A DNA stretch of 10,099 bases from an uncultured Ruminococcus sp. (GCA_902783995.1 CACZTG010000131.1:1-10099); one strand, 5' to 3'. Counted from the first letter of the stretch, positions 1-7,183 are shown. Notes: generated by a model from the letters alone, not told the origin. Translations and numbers: made by a program.

Positions 1-602
1 AGCAGACCGTAAATAAAAGCCTCCGCTTTATCTGCGTTACCGTCAAACAAATAAGCTTTAATATTAAGCCTGTTTGCCGCATTTATATTGTCCGCATTAT
101 CATCTATGAACACGGTTTCTTCGGGAACAAGCGAATATTTATTCAAAATATATTCAAAAATATTATTGTCCGGCTTTACCATACCTATTTCTGCCGAAAA
201 AACAAGTCCGTCAAACAATTTAAAAATCCCCGTTTCTTTACGGTTCTGCGCGAAATGCCTGCTTATATTTGAAAGGATATACAATTTAAAACCGTCATTT
301 TTAAGCCTTTCAATAAGCTTTTCAATTCCTTCAATATACGGAAGCTGTGTTATCCAGCCGTTACAAATTTTTTCCGCGTCACTGTGTAATTCCGGCGGAA
401 GGTCACCCTTGACATTTTTAACAAAGTCCTCCTGAGACAGTGTGCCGCTATCTAATTTATCCCAATATTTTCTGTCAAACGCTTTGTCGCAAAGAAGCGT
501 AATTTTTTGTTCATCTTTAATACCGAATTTTTTTATTATGTCCCTCGGTTCAAATGCGGCTATTGTGTTGCCGTAATCAAAAATTATATTTTTATATTTC
601 AT
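1..602 (-). CDS. HAD-superfamily phosphatase, YihX-like (3' end cut off by window edge)
   Basis: My translation of the minus strand from the ATG at 602 gives 200 residues with no stop before the window edge, so the C-terminus is missing. It is a haloacid-dehalogenase hydrolase of subfamily IA, probably a cytoplasmic phosphatase acting on a small phosphorylated metabolite. Motif I is FDYGNT (nucleophile D9), motif II is LSN (S111), motif III is the lysine of VKPDN (K143), and motif IV is FIDDNADN (D167, D168). The motif IV segment with the following NINAANRLNI closely resembles E. coli YihX (glucose-1-phosphate phosphatase), which also has Gly two residues after the nucleophile (DLGNV) where most HAD phosphatases have a second Asp. 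The cap domain should lie around residues 15-85. The start has an AAGGAG site five bases upstream that overlaps the tlyA stop, so the gene is probably co-transcribed with dxs and tlyA. The family is secure; the substrate is unknown. Confidence 0.85.
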   Translation of the reverse strand, partial: MKYKNIIFDYGNTIAAFEPRDIIKKFGIKDEQKITLLCDKAFDRKYWDKLDSGTLSQEDFVKNVKGDLPPELHSDAEKICNGWITQLPYIEGIEKLIERLKNDGFKLYILSNISRHFAQNRKETGIFKLFDGLVFSAEIGMVKPDNNIFEYILNKYSLVPEETVFIDDNADNINAANRLNIKAYLFDGNADKAEAFIYGL

Positions 603-611
603 AAAAACTCC

Positions 612-1376
612 TTATAGCGCTGTTTTTTGCAAATCAATTTGTTCTCCCTGTTTTTTTATATGCATAAGATATTCCCTGTTACCGTCTCCGCCCGTTATCG
701 GTGAGGGAACAATATTAACAGGCGTAAAGCCGTTTTGTATCACAAAATCATATATATCTTTTACGACCTTACTGTGAATTTTTTTATCTTTTACAATGCC
801 GCCCTTCCCTATATTTACTCTTCCCGCCTCAAACTGAGGCTTTATAAGCGCGACAATATTTCCGCTTTCCTTTATAAACATAAAAGCTTTCGGAAGTATA
901 TGCTTTAAAGATATGAATGAGGTATCAATTGAAATAAAATCAACTTTTTCGCCTATATCTTCAAAATGCATATTCCTTATATTTACCTGCTCCATATTTA
1001 TAACCTTAGGGTCATTTTTTATTTTTTCATGAAGCTGCCCGCTGCCTACATCAACCGCGTAAATTTTTTTTGCGCCGCCCTGCAGCATACAATCGGAAAA
1101 TCCGCCGGTCGAAGCGCCCATATCAATGGCTGTAAGTCCGTCAAAATCAAGTCCAAATGCTTTAACCGCATATTCAAGCTTAATTCCGCCACGGCTTACG
1201 AATTTAAGGGTTTCTCCGATTACATCTATTTTGTCATTTTCATTTACATTACAGCTTGCTTTTAAAGCCTGCTTCCCGTTTAAATATATAAAGCCGCCCT
1301 TAATCATCTGTCTCGCTCTTTCACGGCTTGCTGCAAGACCGCGTTTATATATACTTATATCAAGCCTCTCGGGCAT
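612..1376 (-). CDS. tlyA: TlyA-family rRNA (cytidine-2'-O)-methyltransferase
   Basis: This 254-residue protein has full family length. An N-terminal S4 RNA-binding domain (about residues 1-60, starting MPERLDI with the conserved ASRERARQMI helix) is joined to an FtsJ/RrmJ-type Rossmann methyltransferase domain. The SAM-binding loop is DMGASTGGFSD (85-95). The likely K-D-K-E catalytic tetrad is K66 (SRGGIK), D151 (ISIDTSFIS), K179 (ALIKPQFEAGR) and E235 (GNREYL). Family members 2'-O-methylate cytidines in 16S and/or 23S rRNA; older annotations call them hemolysins, which is misleading. The ATG has a GAGGTG site five bases upstream, and that site contains the TGA stop of dxs, so translation is probably coupled. 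Its place directly behind dxs is the usual one in Firmicutes. Which rRNA positions are modified cannot be read from the sequence. Confidence 0.95.
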   Translation of the reverse strand: MPERLDISIYKRGLAASRERARQMIKGGFIYLNGKQALKASCNVNENDKIDVIGETLKFVSRGGIKLEYAVKAFGLDFDGLTAIDMGASTGGFSDCMLQGGAKKIYAVDVGSGQLHEKIKNDPKVINMEQVNIRNMHFEDIGEKVDFISIDTSFISLKHILPKAFMFIKESGNIVALIKPQFEAGRVNIGKGGIVKDKKIHSKVVKDIYDFVIQNGFTPVNIVPSPITGGDGNREYLMHIKKQGEQIDLQKTAL

Positions 1377-1380
1377 AAAT

Positions 1381-3207
1381 TCACCTCAAATATGTCAATA
1401 TATCCTCTGCAACGCTTTCAGCATCCATTCGTCTGATTTTTTTAAGCTCGTCCGGCGTACCCTGCTCAATTATGCCGCATTCATATGCTTTAATCATTAT
1501 TTTAGTTTTAATGCCGTTTTCAGAAAGAACAGAAGCAAGCATTTCGCCCACACCGCCGCTTTTTACATTATCCTCCATAGTAACAACAAGCTTTACGTCA
1601 GAAGAATGTCCGGTTATAAAATCATTGTCAAGCGGCAGAACAGACCTTAAATCGGCAACCGCGGCGCTTAAACCTGATTTTTCAAGAATTGCGGAAGCTT
1701 TAAGAGCCTCCGAAACCATACTCCCACAGGCAAATATGATAACATCGCCGCCTTGATCTAAAAGCTCGGCTTTGCCGGGCATAAAAGCGGTTTTATATTC
1801 TATATCACATTTCTGACAGCCTCTCGGATACCTTATTACAACAGGAGAATTCATATTATTAACCGCAAAACACAGCATATTTTCAAGTTCTTTATAACAC
1901 GATGGTGCAAATATAGATATATTCGGCATAAGTCTCATATATGACAAATCAAAAATCCCCTGGTGTGTTTCTCCGTCGGCGCCGACAATACCCGCCCTGT
2001 CGGCGCACATAACAACGTGCAGATTTTGAAGACATACATCATGAAGTGCTTCATCAAACGCGCGCTGCATAAAGCTTGAATATACAGCCGTAACAGGAAT
2101 AATACCGTTAATAGCCATACCTGCCGCTGTTGAAACAGCGTGTTCCTCGGCTATACCTACATCAAGAAACCTATCCGGAAATTTTTCCGCAAACTCTGTA
2201 AGCCCTGTTCCATCGGGCATTGCGGCGGTTATTGCGAAAACCTTATTGTTTTTTTCGGCAATTTTTATGAGCGCTTGTCCAAATATACAGGAATAATCCA
2301 TACAATGCTTCACGCTTCCCGCAGAAACGCCATGATATTCCTGCGGTTTTGTCTCCGCCGGTGTATAACCCTTTCCCTTAACTGTTCTGACATGCATTAA
2401 AACGCTGCCACTGATGTTTTTTATATGATTTAGTGCATTTATGAGCTGACTTATATTATGACCGTCAAACGGGCCGAAATAATCAAGCCCAAGCTCGTCA
2501 AAAACTGTATGTTTTACCAAGATACGTTTGAAGAAATCTTTTATTTTTTTAAGCAATATGAACAGATTTTCTTTTTTTCCGAGCCGTATTACAATTCTCT
2601 GTTTAAACCTGACATATTTATCGGACATTCTCATAGAGCTTATATACCTTGACATTGAGCCTACGTTTTTAGCTATTGACATTTTATTATCGTTTAAAAC
2701 TATCAACATACGTGTCTTCCTGTTGCCTATATCGTTAATTGCTTCATAAGCAAGACCGTTACCGAAGGAACCGTCGCCTATAACCGCAATAATATTGTTC
2801 TTTTCACCCTTTAAATCCCTTGCTCTTGCCATACCGGCAGCAACGGAAATTGAGCTTCCGGCATGTCCCGAATTAAAACAGTCATATGGGCTTTCACTTG
2901 TTTTCGGAAATCCGGAAAGCCCACCGAATTTACGGAGCGTATCAAAACCGTCCGACCTGCCGCTTAAAATTTTATGTACATAGGACTGATGCCCCACATC
3001 CCAAATTACTTTATCATCAGGAAAATCAAAAACATAATGAAGCGCTATCGTAAGTTCTACAATGCCGAGATTAGACGCAAGATGACCGCCGTTTTCCATA
3101 ACTTTATCAATCAGAAATTCACGTACTTCACCGGCGAGAATATTTAGTTTTTTTATATCAAGCTCACGTATTCTTACACCGTTTTTAATTTCATCCAAAA
3201 CACTCAA
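1381..3207 (-). CDS. dxs: 1-deoxy-D-xylulose-5-phosphate synthase
   Basis: The 608-residue protein condenses pyruvate and glyceraldehyde 3-phosphate to DXP, the first step of the MEP isoprenoid route and a precursor for thiamine and pyridoxal in many bacteria. It is cytoplasmic and needs thiamine diphosphate and Mg. Domain I has GGH (H42), DVGHQSYVHKIL (70-81), GLSGFPKTSESP (96-107), and the ThDP/Mg motif running from GDG (144-146) to NDN (172-174). The pyrimidine domain has the glutamate of GIAEEHAV (E354), Y376, R382 and DRAGIVGADGETHQG (403-417). The transketolase C-terminal domain follows, with RYPRG at 459-463. The start is a TTG codon at 3207 with GGAGTG seven bases upstream; the in-phase reading and family alignment support it, and no ATG fits. 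The segment after GDG reads SFGNG where ALTGG is usual. The gene has its own promoter and is followed after four bases by tlyA. Confidence 0.97.
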   Translation of the reverse strand: MSVLDEIKNGVRIRELDIKKLNILAGEVREFLIDKVMENGGHLASNLGIVELTIALHYVFDFPDDKVIWDVGHQSYVHKILSGRSDGFDTLRKFGGLSGFPKTSESPYDCFNSGHAGSSISVAAGMARARDLKGEKNNIIAVIGDGSFGNGLAYEAINDIGNRKTRMLIVLNDNKMSIAKNVGSMSRYISSMRMSDKYVRFKQRIVIRLGKKENLFILLKKIKDFFKRILVKHTVFDELGLDYFGPFDGHNISQLINALNHIKNISGSVLMHVRTVKGKGYTPAETKPQEYHGVSAGSVKHCMDYSCIFGQALIKIAEKNNKVFAITAAMPDGTGLTEFAEKFPDRFLDVGIAEEHAVSTAAGMAINGIIPVTAVYSSFMQRAFDEALHDVCLQNLHVVMCADRAGIVGADGETHQGIFDLSYMRLMPNISIFAPSCYKELENMLCFAVNNMNSPVVIRYPRGCQKCDIEYKTAFMPGKAELLDQGGDVIIFACGSMVSEALKASAILEKSGLSAAVADLRSVLPLDNDFITGHSSDVKLVVTMEDNVKSGGVGEMLASVLSENGIKTKIMIKAYECGIIEQGTPDELKKIRRMDAESVAEDILTYLR

Positions 3208-3247
3208 ATAATATCACTCCATATTGAACGCATAAATATATATTTAT

Positions 3248-3276
3248 ATTTTACCACATTATTTTTATGTTTTCAA
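3248..3276 (-). promoter_or_regulatory. Predicted sigma-A promoter of dxs-tlyA-HAD
   Basis: On the minus strand a -35 box TTGAAA (3276-3271) and a -10 box TAAAAT (3253-3248) are separated by exactly 17 bases, and TGG directly before the -10 supplies an extended -10 TGn element. Each box matches the consensus at five of six positions. Transcription would start near 3241, leaving a leader of about 34 bases with the GGAGTG site in front of the TTG start. It lies between the upstream terminator and dxs, as expected for an independent unit. Confidence 0.8.
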
Positions 3277-3329
3277 TAGATTATAAAAAAATCCCATATA
3301 AAATTTTAAAAAACATACATAATACAAAA

Positions 3330-3360
3330 TGCGGCAGACCGTTTTACTTCGGCTGCCGCA
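3330..3360 (-). terminator. Intrinsic terminator of the GH10-regulator unit
   Basis: An eight-base stem (TGCGGCAG at 3330-3337 pairing with CTGCCGCA at 3353-3360) is extended after one bulged base by CCG/CGG (3339-3341 with 3350-3352), leaving an eight-base loop. On the minus strand the hairpin is followed by a T-rich run (ATTTTGTATTATG). It begins 16 bases past the regulator stop codon, so it should end that transcript and insulate dxs. Confidence 0.85.
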
Positions 3361-3376
3361 GATTAAAACTGTGTCT

Positions 3377-5662
3377 TTAATTACTATTCTCATTCTGCAA
3401 ATCTACCTCATGTTTAAAATCATTTGCAGAAATTCCAACATATTTTTTAAAAACACGCGCGAAAGAGTTATAGTTCATAAAACCAACCTCATCGGATATA
3501 TCCTTTATTGTCATATTTGTATTTTTCAATAATAACTTTGCTTTTTCGATTCTGCTCTTATTAATATAATCAACCACACCTATACCATGTACATTTTTAA
3601 ATAATGTTGATAAATAGGATGGTGTCAACTTAAATACATCCCCCAAAGACATTAATGATAAGTCCTTATTCAGGTTATTATCTATATATTCCTTTATTTT
3701 AAACGAAACGTTATCATTCGGATTTTCAATAATTGATAAAATAATATTGTTCAATATTCTAAGCAGCTGCGCACCAAGATCGTCTGCCGTAGAATATTTT
3801 ACTATATCCGTTATGTTATTCTGAATATAATCCGCTTCCTCTGTGACTCTGTATTCGCTTTTTATACTGTATATAAAACGAAGAATAATTGCCTTTATAT
3901 ATTCTGACGGCATACACTTCATATTATCGGCAAATATTTTTACCGCTTCGGATGTACTCTCAAGGTTTCTTTCCGCTATTGCTTTCTTAATATTGTTCAT
4001 AAAAATCATATAGCATTTTTGTGCTTCTTTTGTTCCAAACTTGTCCGCCGCTTTTTTTATGTTGGCTTTTCTTCCGCAGTTAAAGCGTTCTTCGGCAAGT
4101 TCTGAAAGTCTGACGCACCCTGCGCTTATATTCGTAATTGACGTAATGCCTGTAATTCTTGCCATGGATATCGTTTTGTCACTCTGCAAGCGAAGTATAT
4201 CATTAACCGAATCAAATGCTTTATCAATACGACTCTCGGTATCATCGTTATCATCCTCTATAATAAATATTACCCTGTCGTTTTGAGGAATATTGCAAAT
4301 GCAATTAAAATCATTAAAAAACACTGATTCAATTACCGCAAAAACCGTGTTCTTAACAGCAACCGATTCTTCCTTGCTGCTCCTTATTGTTTCCAGCCAG
4401 TTATCAATCATAAACAAGCATATAATATAACTTTCGGATTTGAAAATAACTCCGCATTCTTCAAGGATTTTGTTTATTCCGGCTTCATCATTCCAATCTC
4501 CGTCTATTATTCTTTGCCCCGCGTTTTGTCTTATAATAGAAAAATAATCATCCAGCTTTTTGCTTTTGCTGTTTAATTTTTCCTGCAAATTTGTCATATA
4601 CTCATTTAACATCGCAAGCTCATCAAAGGAGTCTTTCTCTCCGTTTCCCATTTCTTTTGAGAAAATTAAATTAACATTTGAAAAAATTGTTTCAAACGGC
4701 TGATATATATACTTTGAAATTATAAGGATAATGATAATCTCAATCAATATAAGGCATAACACGACATAAATATATTTAAGATACACACCGTTTTTTTCAC
4801 TTGATATACCGCTGTACGAAACAGCAAGTACATACATATATTTCGGTATTACCCTTGATTCCTTTATACATACGTCAAATTTTTCACCGTTTACATAGAC
4901 ATTTCCGTTTTCTTTAACATTTAATATGTTTTGAATATCATTGTCCGAAAACAAATTCTGCCTTCTGATTATAATTTCCGTATTGTTTTTCGGATTAATT
5001 ATAAAAAAATTTCCTTTTCCGTCTCCGTTGCCGGATACCGAATTAACAATATTTGACATATTCACATTTATTATAACACATCCGCTCTGATATGAAGAAT
5101 CACTCATGTTAAGCGGTGAAACTATTGATATAACATTATGGTAACTTCTCTCGGTATTCATTTCCGATATATAAGGCGTCATATACGTATAGTTATTCGC
5201 GGCCTGATAACGAAGCTCTGTCATTCTTTTCCATTCTTCAAAATTGCTTACCTGTTTTAAACCGGATTTTGTATCAATAATGGTATATTTCCCGTCGTAT
5301 ATCCATATACTGTCAACATTACTGTAATCAGCATATAAGCCGACAAATTCGGAGAAGCTTGTTGAAAAACCAAGAACGTCTCCGCTGTATGCAAGTTTAA
5401 ACAATTGCTGTATATTTTGATTCTGACTGTTTACCGCAAATGGAATTTTTACAATTCTTTCCAGCTCGCTTTCGGTCTGAGCAACATTATATTCCATTTG
5501 TAATCGGTTTCCGTTTATAAATTTTTTATTAAGATAATGTGTGGAAGTTGACATTGCTATAATAGCAACAACAACAATAGTACTTACTGCTATTGCAACG
5601 TTTCCGGCAATAATCTGATTTAATATTTTTTTTCTTGAAATCTTTTTTCTTGAAAAATGCAT
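3377..5662 (-). CDS. Membrane-anchored AraC-family transcriptional regulator (YesN/RhgR-like architecture)
   Basis: About 761 residues. A short basic N-terminus is followed by a transmembrane helix (about residues 15-38), an extracytoplasmic sensor region of some 250 residues, a second helix (about 293-317), a cytoplasmic region of roughly 330 residues and a C-terminal AraC-type double helix-turn-helix (about 652-753). The second HTH carries the family signature (MTIKDISDEVGFMNYNSFARVFKKYVG). Similar proteins in Firmicutes sense extracellular sugars and activate adjacent carbohydrate genes. Here the likely target is the GH10 gene 43 bases upstream, and the protein is probably co-transcribed with it. 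An in-frame GTG at 5674 would add four residues, but the ATG at 5662 has GAGGTG nine bases upstream and the GTG falls inside that site, so I prefer the ATG. The middle cytoplasmic region (about 380-545) has no motif I can name; it sits where related regulators carry a degenerate GGDEF-like domain. The ligand is unknown. Confidence 0.92.
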   Translation of the reverse strand: MHFSRKKISRKKILNQIIAGNVAIAVSTIVVVAIIAMSTSTHYLNKKFINGNRLQMEYNVAQTESELERIVKIPFAVNSQNQNIQQLFKLAYSGDVLGFSTSFSEFVGLYADYSNVDSIWIYDGKYTIIDTKSGLKQVSNFEEWKRMTELRYQAANNYTYMTPYISEMNTERSYHNVISIVSPLNMSDSSYQSGCVIINVNMSNIVNSVSGNGDGKGNFFIINPKNNTEIIIRRQNLFSDNDIQNILNVKENGNVYVNGEKFDVCIKESRVIPKYMYVLAVSYSGISSEKNGVYLKYIYVVLCLILIEIIIILIISKYIYQPFETIFSNVNLIFSKEMGNGEKDSFDELAMLNEYMTNLQEKLNSKSKKLDDYFSIIRQNAGQRIIDGDWNDEAGINKILEECGVIFKSESYIICLFMIDNWLETIRSSKEESVAVKNTVFAVIESVFFNDFNCICNIPQNDRVIFIIEDDNDDTESRIDKAFDSVNDILRLQSDKTISMARITGITSITNISAGCVRLSELAEERFNCGRKANIKKAADKFGTKEAQKCYMIFMNNIKKAIAERNLESTSEAVKIFADNMKCMPSEYIKAIILRFIYSIKSEYRVTEEADYIQNNITDIVKYSTADDLGAQLLRILNNIILSIIENPNDNVSFKIKEYIDNNLNKDLSLMSLGDVFKLTPSYLSTLFKNVHGIGVVDYINKSRIEKAKLLLKNTNMTIKDISDEVGFMNYNSFARVFKKYVGISANDFKHEVDLQNENSN

Positions 5663-5671
5663 AAAACGTTT

Positions 5672-5677
5672 CACCTC
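5672..5677 (-). promoter_or_regulatory. Ribosome binding site that decides the regulator start
   Basis: GAGGTG on the minus strand lies nine bases before the ATG at 5662. The alternative GTG start at 5674 is part of this motif and would have only a weak site of its own, which favours the ATG. Confidence 0.6.
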
Positions 5678-5705
5678 ACTGCCATTTTATCTTAAAAATC
5701 AAAAT

Positions 5706-7031
5706 TTACAGGCTGATTTCAAATTTTCCTGAAGAATTTTTTGTGAAATTTATTTCTTTTTTGAAGGTCTTCCCGTCAACATTTATTTCAATATCGTATT
5801 TGCCGTAAAAACCTTTGAATTTTGCTGTCCCGTTTACGTCCGTATTTACCTTGATTTCGGTATGCCATTTTTCCGAAAACAATTCCTTTATTTTAAAATA
5901 GGCAGGCTTCGGTGTCAAATCATACCTTAGCAAACCGCCGTGATAGTAGTTTTCACCCGCTGTCATATCCCCGCGCGGAGCAAATGCCGCATAACCGTCC
6001 GGCAAATTCCAATATATGATTTGCTCCACATTGGGGTGTGAAAACCAAATTGAATACAGCTTTTCTATTATTTCCGCCTGTAATTTTTCATCTTCGGGCT
6101 TATTTGAATACGCGGGAATTGTAACCTCCGTTACATGTAAGGGCTTCCCGAACCTTGAATATAAATTCATATGCTCATACAGATTTACGGGGTCATAATA
6201 GCTCCTTGTACTCTCGTATTCATTTTCAGAACGGTAAAACATATGAAATTGCATACCTATAGCGTCGATTCTTGCTCCTTTTAACATATTGGCTTCAATA
6301 TACGCATAGTATTTATCCGTAGTCATACACCTGTCGGTCCACGGCAAATAGGAATATTCGTTTATAACAAGCTGATTTACAGGAAAATATTTTTCCGCAA
6401 GCTTAAAGCAAAATTCAATATAATCGGGGTCCTTATAAAATGCCGTCGTTCCTCCGTCACGCCATTCCATTTCATTTGTAACCTCAATTGTGGGTATTTT
6501 TTCCTTGTACCTTTCCGAAATTTCTTTATATCTTTTTTCAAGGGCAAGCTTTATTTCGCCAACACTTGCAGCTTTAAGCCACTGTGGAAAAAATTTTTCA
6601 TACGCAAGCCCATGCTCACGAGGTTCTATTCCGTTACTCTCACAAAAATCCATACACAAATCAATCGGAGGTCTCCTATATAGCTTTTCACTGCCTGCCT
6701 CATATCTTGTTTTTCCTCTTTCGGGCTCTGTAGCGTCCCAATAAAACGGCAAGGTTGCCATATTAAACGCTTCGGTAAAATATTTTCTGTATAATTCATT
6801 TTTTTCCTGCGATTCAAATTCATCAAGCATAAAAAGATTTGCCCCGTATTTAAACTCATGTGTTTTCTGTTTTATGGAAATTTCAGAGCTGCAAAACGGA
6901 GTTCCGCTCTTATCCTTAACAGTTATTTCGGCATAACCTTTACGGTTTTGCTCAATTCCGCTACGCACTCGTTCTTCCATATAGTTTCTGTTTGCTTCAA
7001 ACAAGTCCAATACATTTTTTCTAACATTCAT
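5706..7031 (-). CDS. Intracellular GH10-family glycoside hydrolase (endo-beta-1,4-xylanase-like)
   Basis: 441 residues from the ATG at 7031, chosen because AAAGGAG lies nine bases upstream; an in-frame ATG at 7079 would add a hydrophobic 16-residue stretch and sits at the predicted transcription start. The centre is a GH10 barrel: the acid/base glutamate is E187 (EVTNEMEW), the nucleophile E302 (LHVTEVTIPA), and the last strands give IIYWNLPDG (338-346) and TPKPAY (373-378). About 60 N-terminal residues (30-62) and 50 C-terminal residues (391-441) look like small beta-rich domains. There is no signal peptide, so it should act in the cytoplasm on imported oligosaccharides. The segment usually reading GHxLVWH is EHGLAYEKFFPQWL here, so a common substrate-contact Trp-His pair is absent. 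GH10 membership is well supported, but classical xylanase activity is not assured. A divergent specificity is plausible, given the galacturonate genes upstream and the sensor-regulator downstream. Confidence 0.85.
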   Translation of the reverse strand: MNVRKNVLDLFEANRNYMEERVRSGIEQNRKGYAEITVKDKSGTPFCSSEISIKQKTHEFKYGANLFMLDEFESQEKNELYRKYFTEAFNMATLPFYWDATEPERGKTRYEAGSEKLYRRPPIDLCMDFCESNGIEPREHGLAYEKFFPQWLKAASVGEIKLALEKRYKEISERYKEKIPTIEVTNEMEWRDGGTTAFYKDPDYIEFCFKLAEKYFPVNQLVINEYSYLPWTDRCMTTDKYYAYIEANMLKGARIDAIGMQFHMFYRSENEYESTRSYYDPVNLYEHMNLYSRFGKPLHVTEVTIPAYSNKPEDEKLQAEIIEKLYSIWFSHPNVEQIIYWNLPDGYAAFAPRGDMTAGENYYHGGLLRYDLTPKPAYFKIKELFSEKWHTEIKVNTDVNGTAKFKGFYGKYDIEINVDGKTFKKEINFTKNSSGKFEISL

Positions 7032-7084
7032 GGCTGACAGCTCCTTTAATATTATATCAAAAAAGAATAATAAATTCAAGTCTT

Positions 7085-7113
7085 ATATTAGCACACAATT
7101 AAAAAAATTGCAA
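7085..7113 (-). promoter_or_regulatory. Predicted promoter of the GH10-regulator unit
   Basis: On the minus strand TTGCAA (7113-7108) and TAATAT (7090-7085) are separated by 17 bases, and TGC directly before the -10 gives an extended -10 element. Both boxes match consensus at four of six positions, as expected for a promoter needing an activator. Transcription would begin near 7078, giving a leader of about 47 bases. The -35 box coincides with one copy of the TTGCAA repeats, so regulator binding there would affect initiation directly. Confidence 0.55.
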
Positions 7114-7183
7114 TATATATATTCCCCAAATTATTGCACATTTATCTTTTTAATAAATTGCAACATATTAAATAAAATGCAAT
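7105..7183. repeat. TTGCAA-centred direct repeats upstream of the GH10 gene, candidate operators
   Basis: On the plus strand four related elements occur within 80 bases: AAATTGCAATATAT near 7105-7118, TATTGCACAT near 7132-7141, AAATTGCAACATAT near 7155-7168 and AAAATGCAATAGCAT near 7174-7188. The shared form is roughly AAAwTGCAAyA. The central G positions are 7110, 7136, 7160 and 7179, giving steps of 26, 24 and 19 bases. AraC-family regulators commonly bind direct repeats near the -35 box, so the regulator encoded downstream is the natural candidate. The assignment is inference; AT-rich composition makes part of the similarity cheap. Confidence 0.45.

Noticed and set aside
88..435. Plus-strand open frame of 115 codons near the window start
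   Set aside because: It is the opposite strand of the HAD phosphatase, whose motifs I to IV read cleanly on the minus strand.
612..1376. Hemolysin function for TlyA
   Set aside because: The S4 plus FtsJ-type methyltransferase domains with the K-D-K-E residues indicate an rRNA methyltransferase; the hemolysin name is historical.
1126..1650. Plus-strand open frame of 174 codons opposite tlyA and dxs
   Set aside because: It lies wholly antisense to two well-identified genes, resembles no family I know and has a composition typical of a shadow frame.
5661..5673. TGAAACGTTTTA in front of the regulator start as a catabolite (cre) site
   Set aside because: The half-sites resemble cre, but the element is two bases too short, and it sits between the ribosome binding site and start codon within the operon.
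5672..5674. GTG as the start of the regulator
   Set aside because: The codon is part of the GAGGTG ribosome binding site of the ATG at 5662; it would add only four residues.
5679..5700. A separate promoter for the regulator from the TAAAAT in the 43-base gap
   Set aside because: There is no acceptable -35 hexamer 16 to 18 bases upstream, and no terminator separates the regulator from the GH10 gene.
7036..7058. TATAAT-like -10 box directly before the GH10 ribosome binding site
   Set aside because: Transcription would start inside the Shine-Dalgarno sequence, and the TTGCAA/TAATAT pair upstream gives a sensible leader.
7032..7079. N-terminal extension of the GH10 protein by 16 residues from an upstream ATG, possibly a membrane or signal segment
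   Set aside because: It has no ribosome binding site and begins at the predicted transcription start, and the hydrophobic run is too short and lacks a signal peptide layout. The ATG at 7031 has a good AAAGGAG site.
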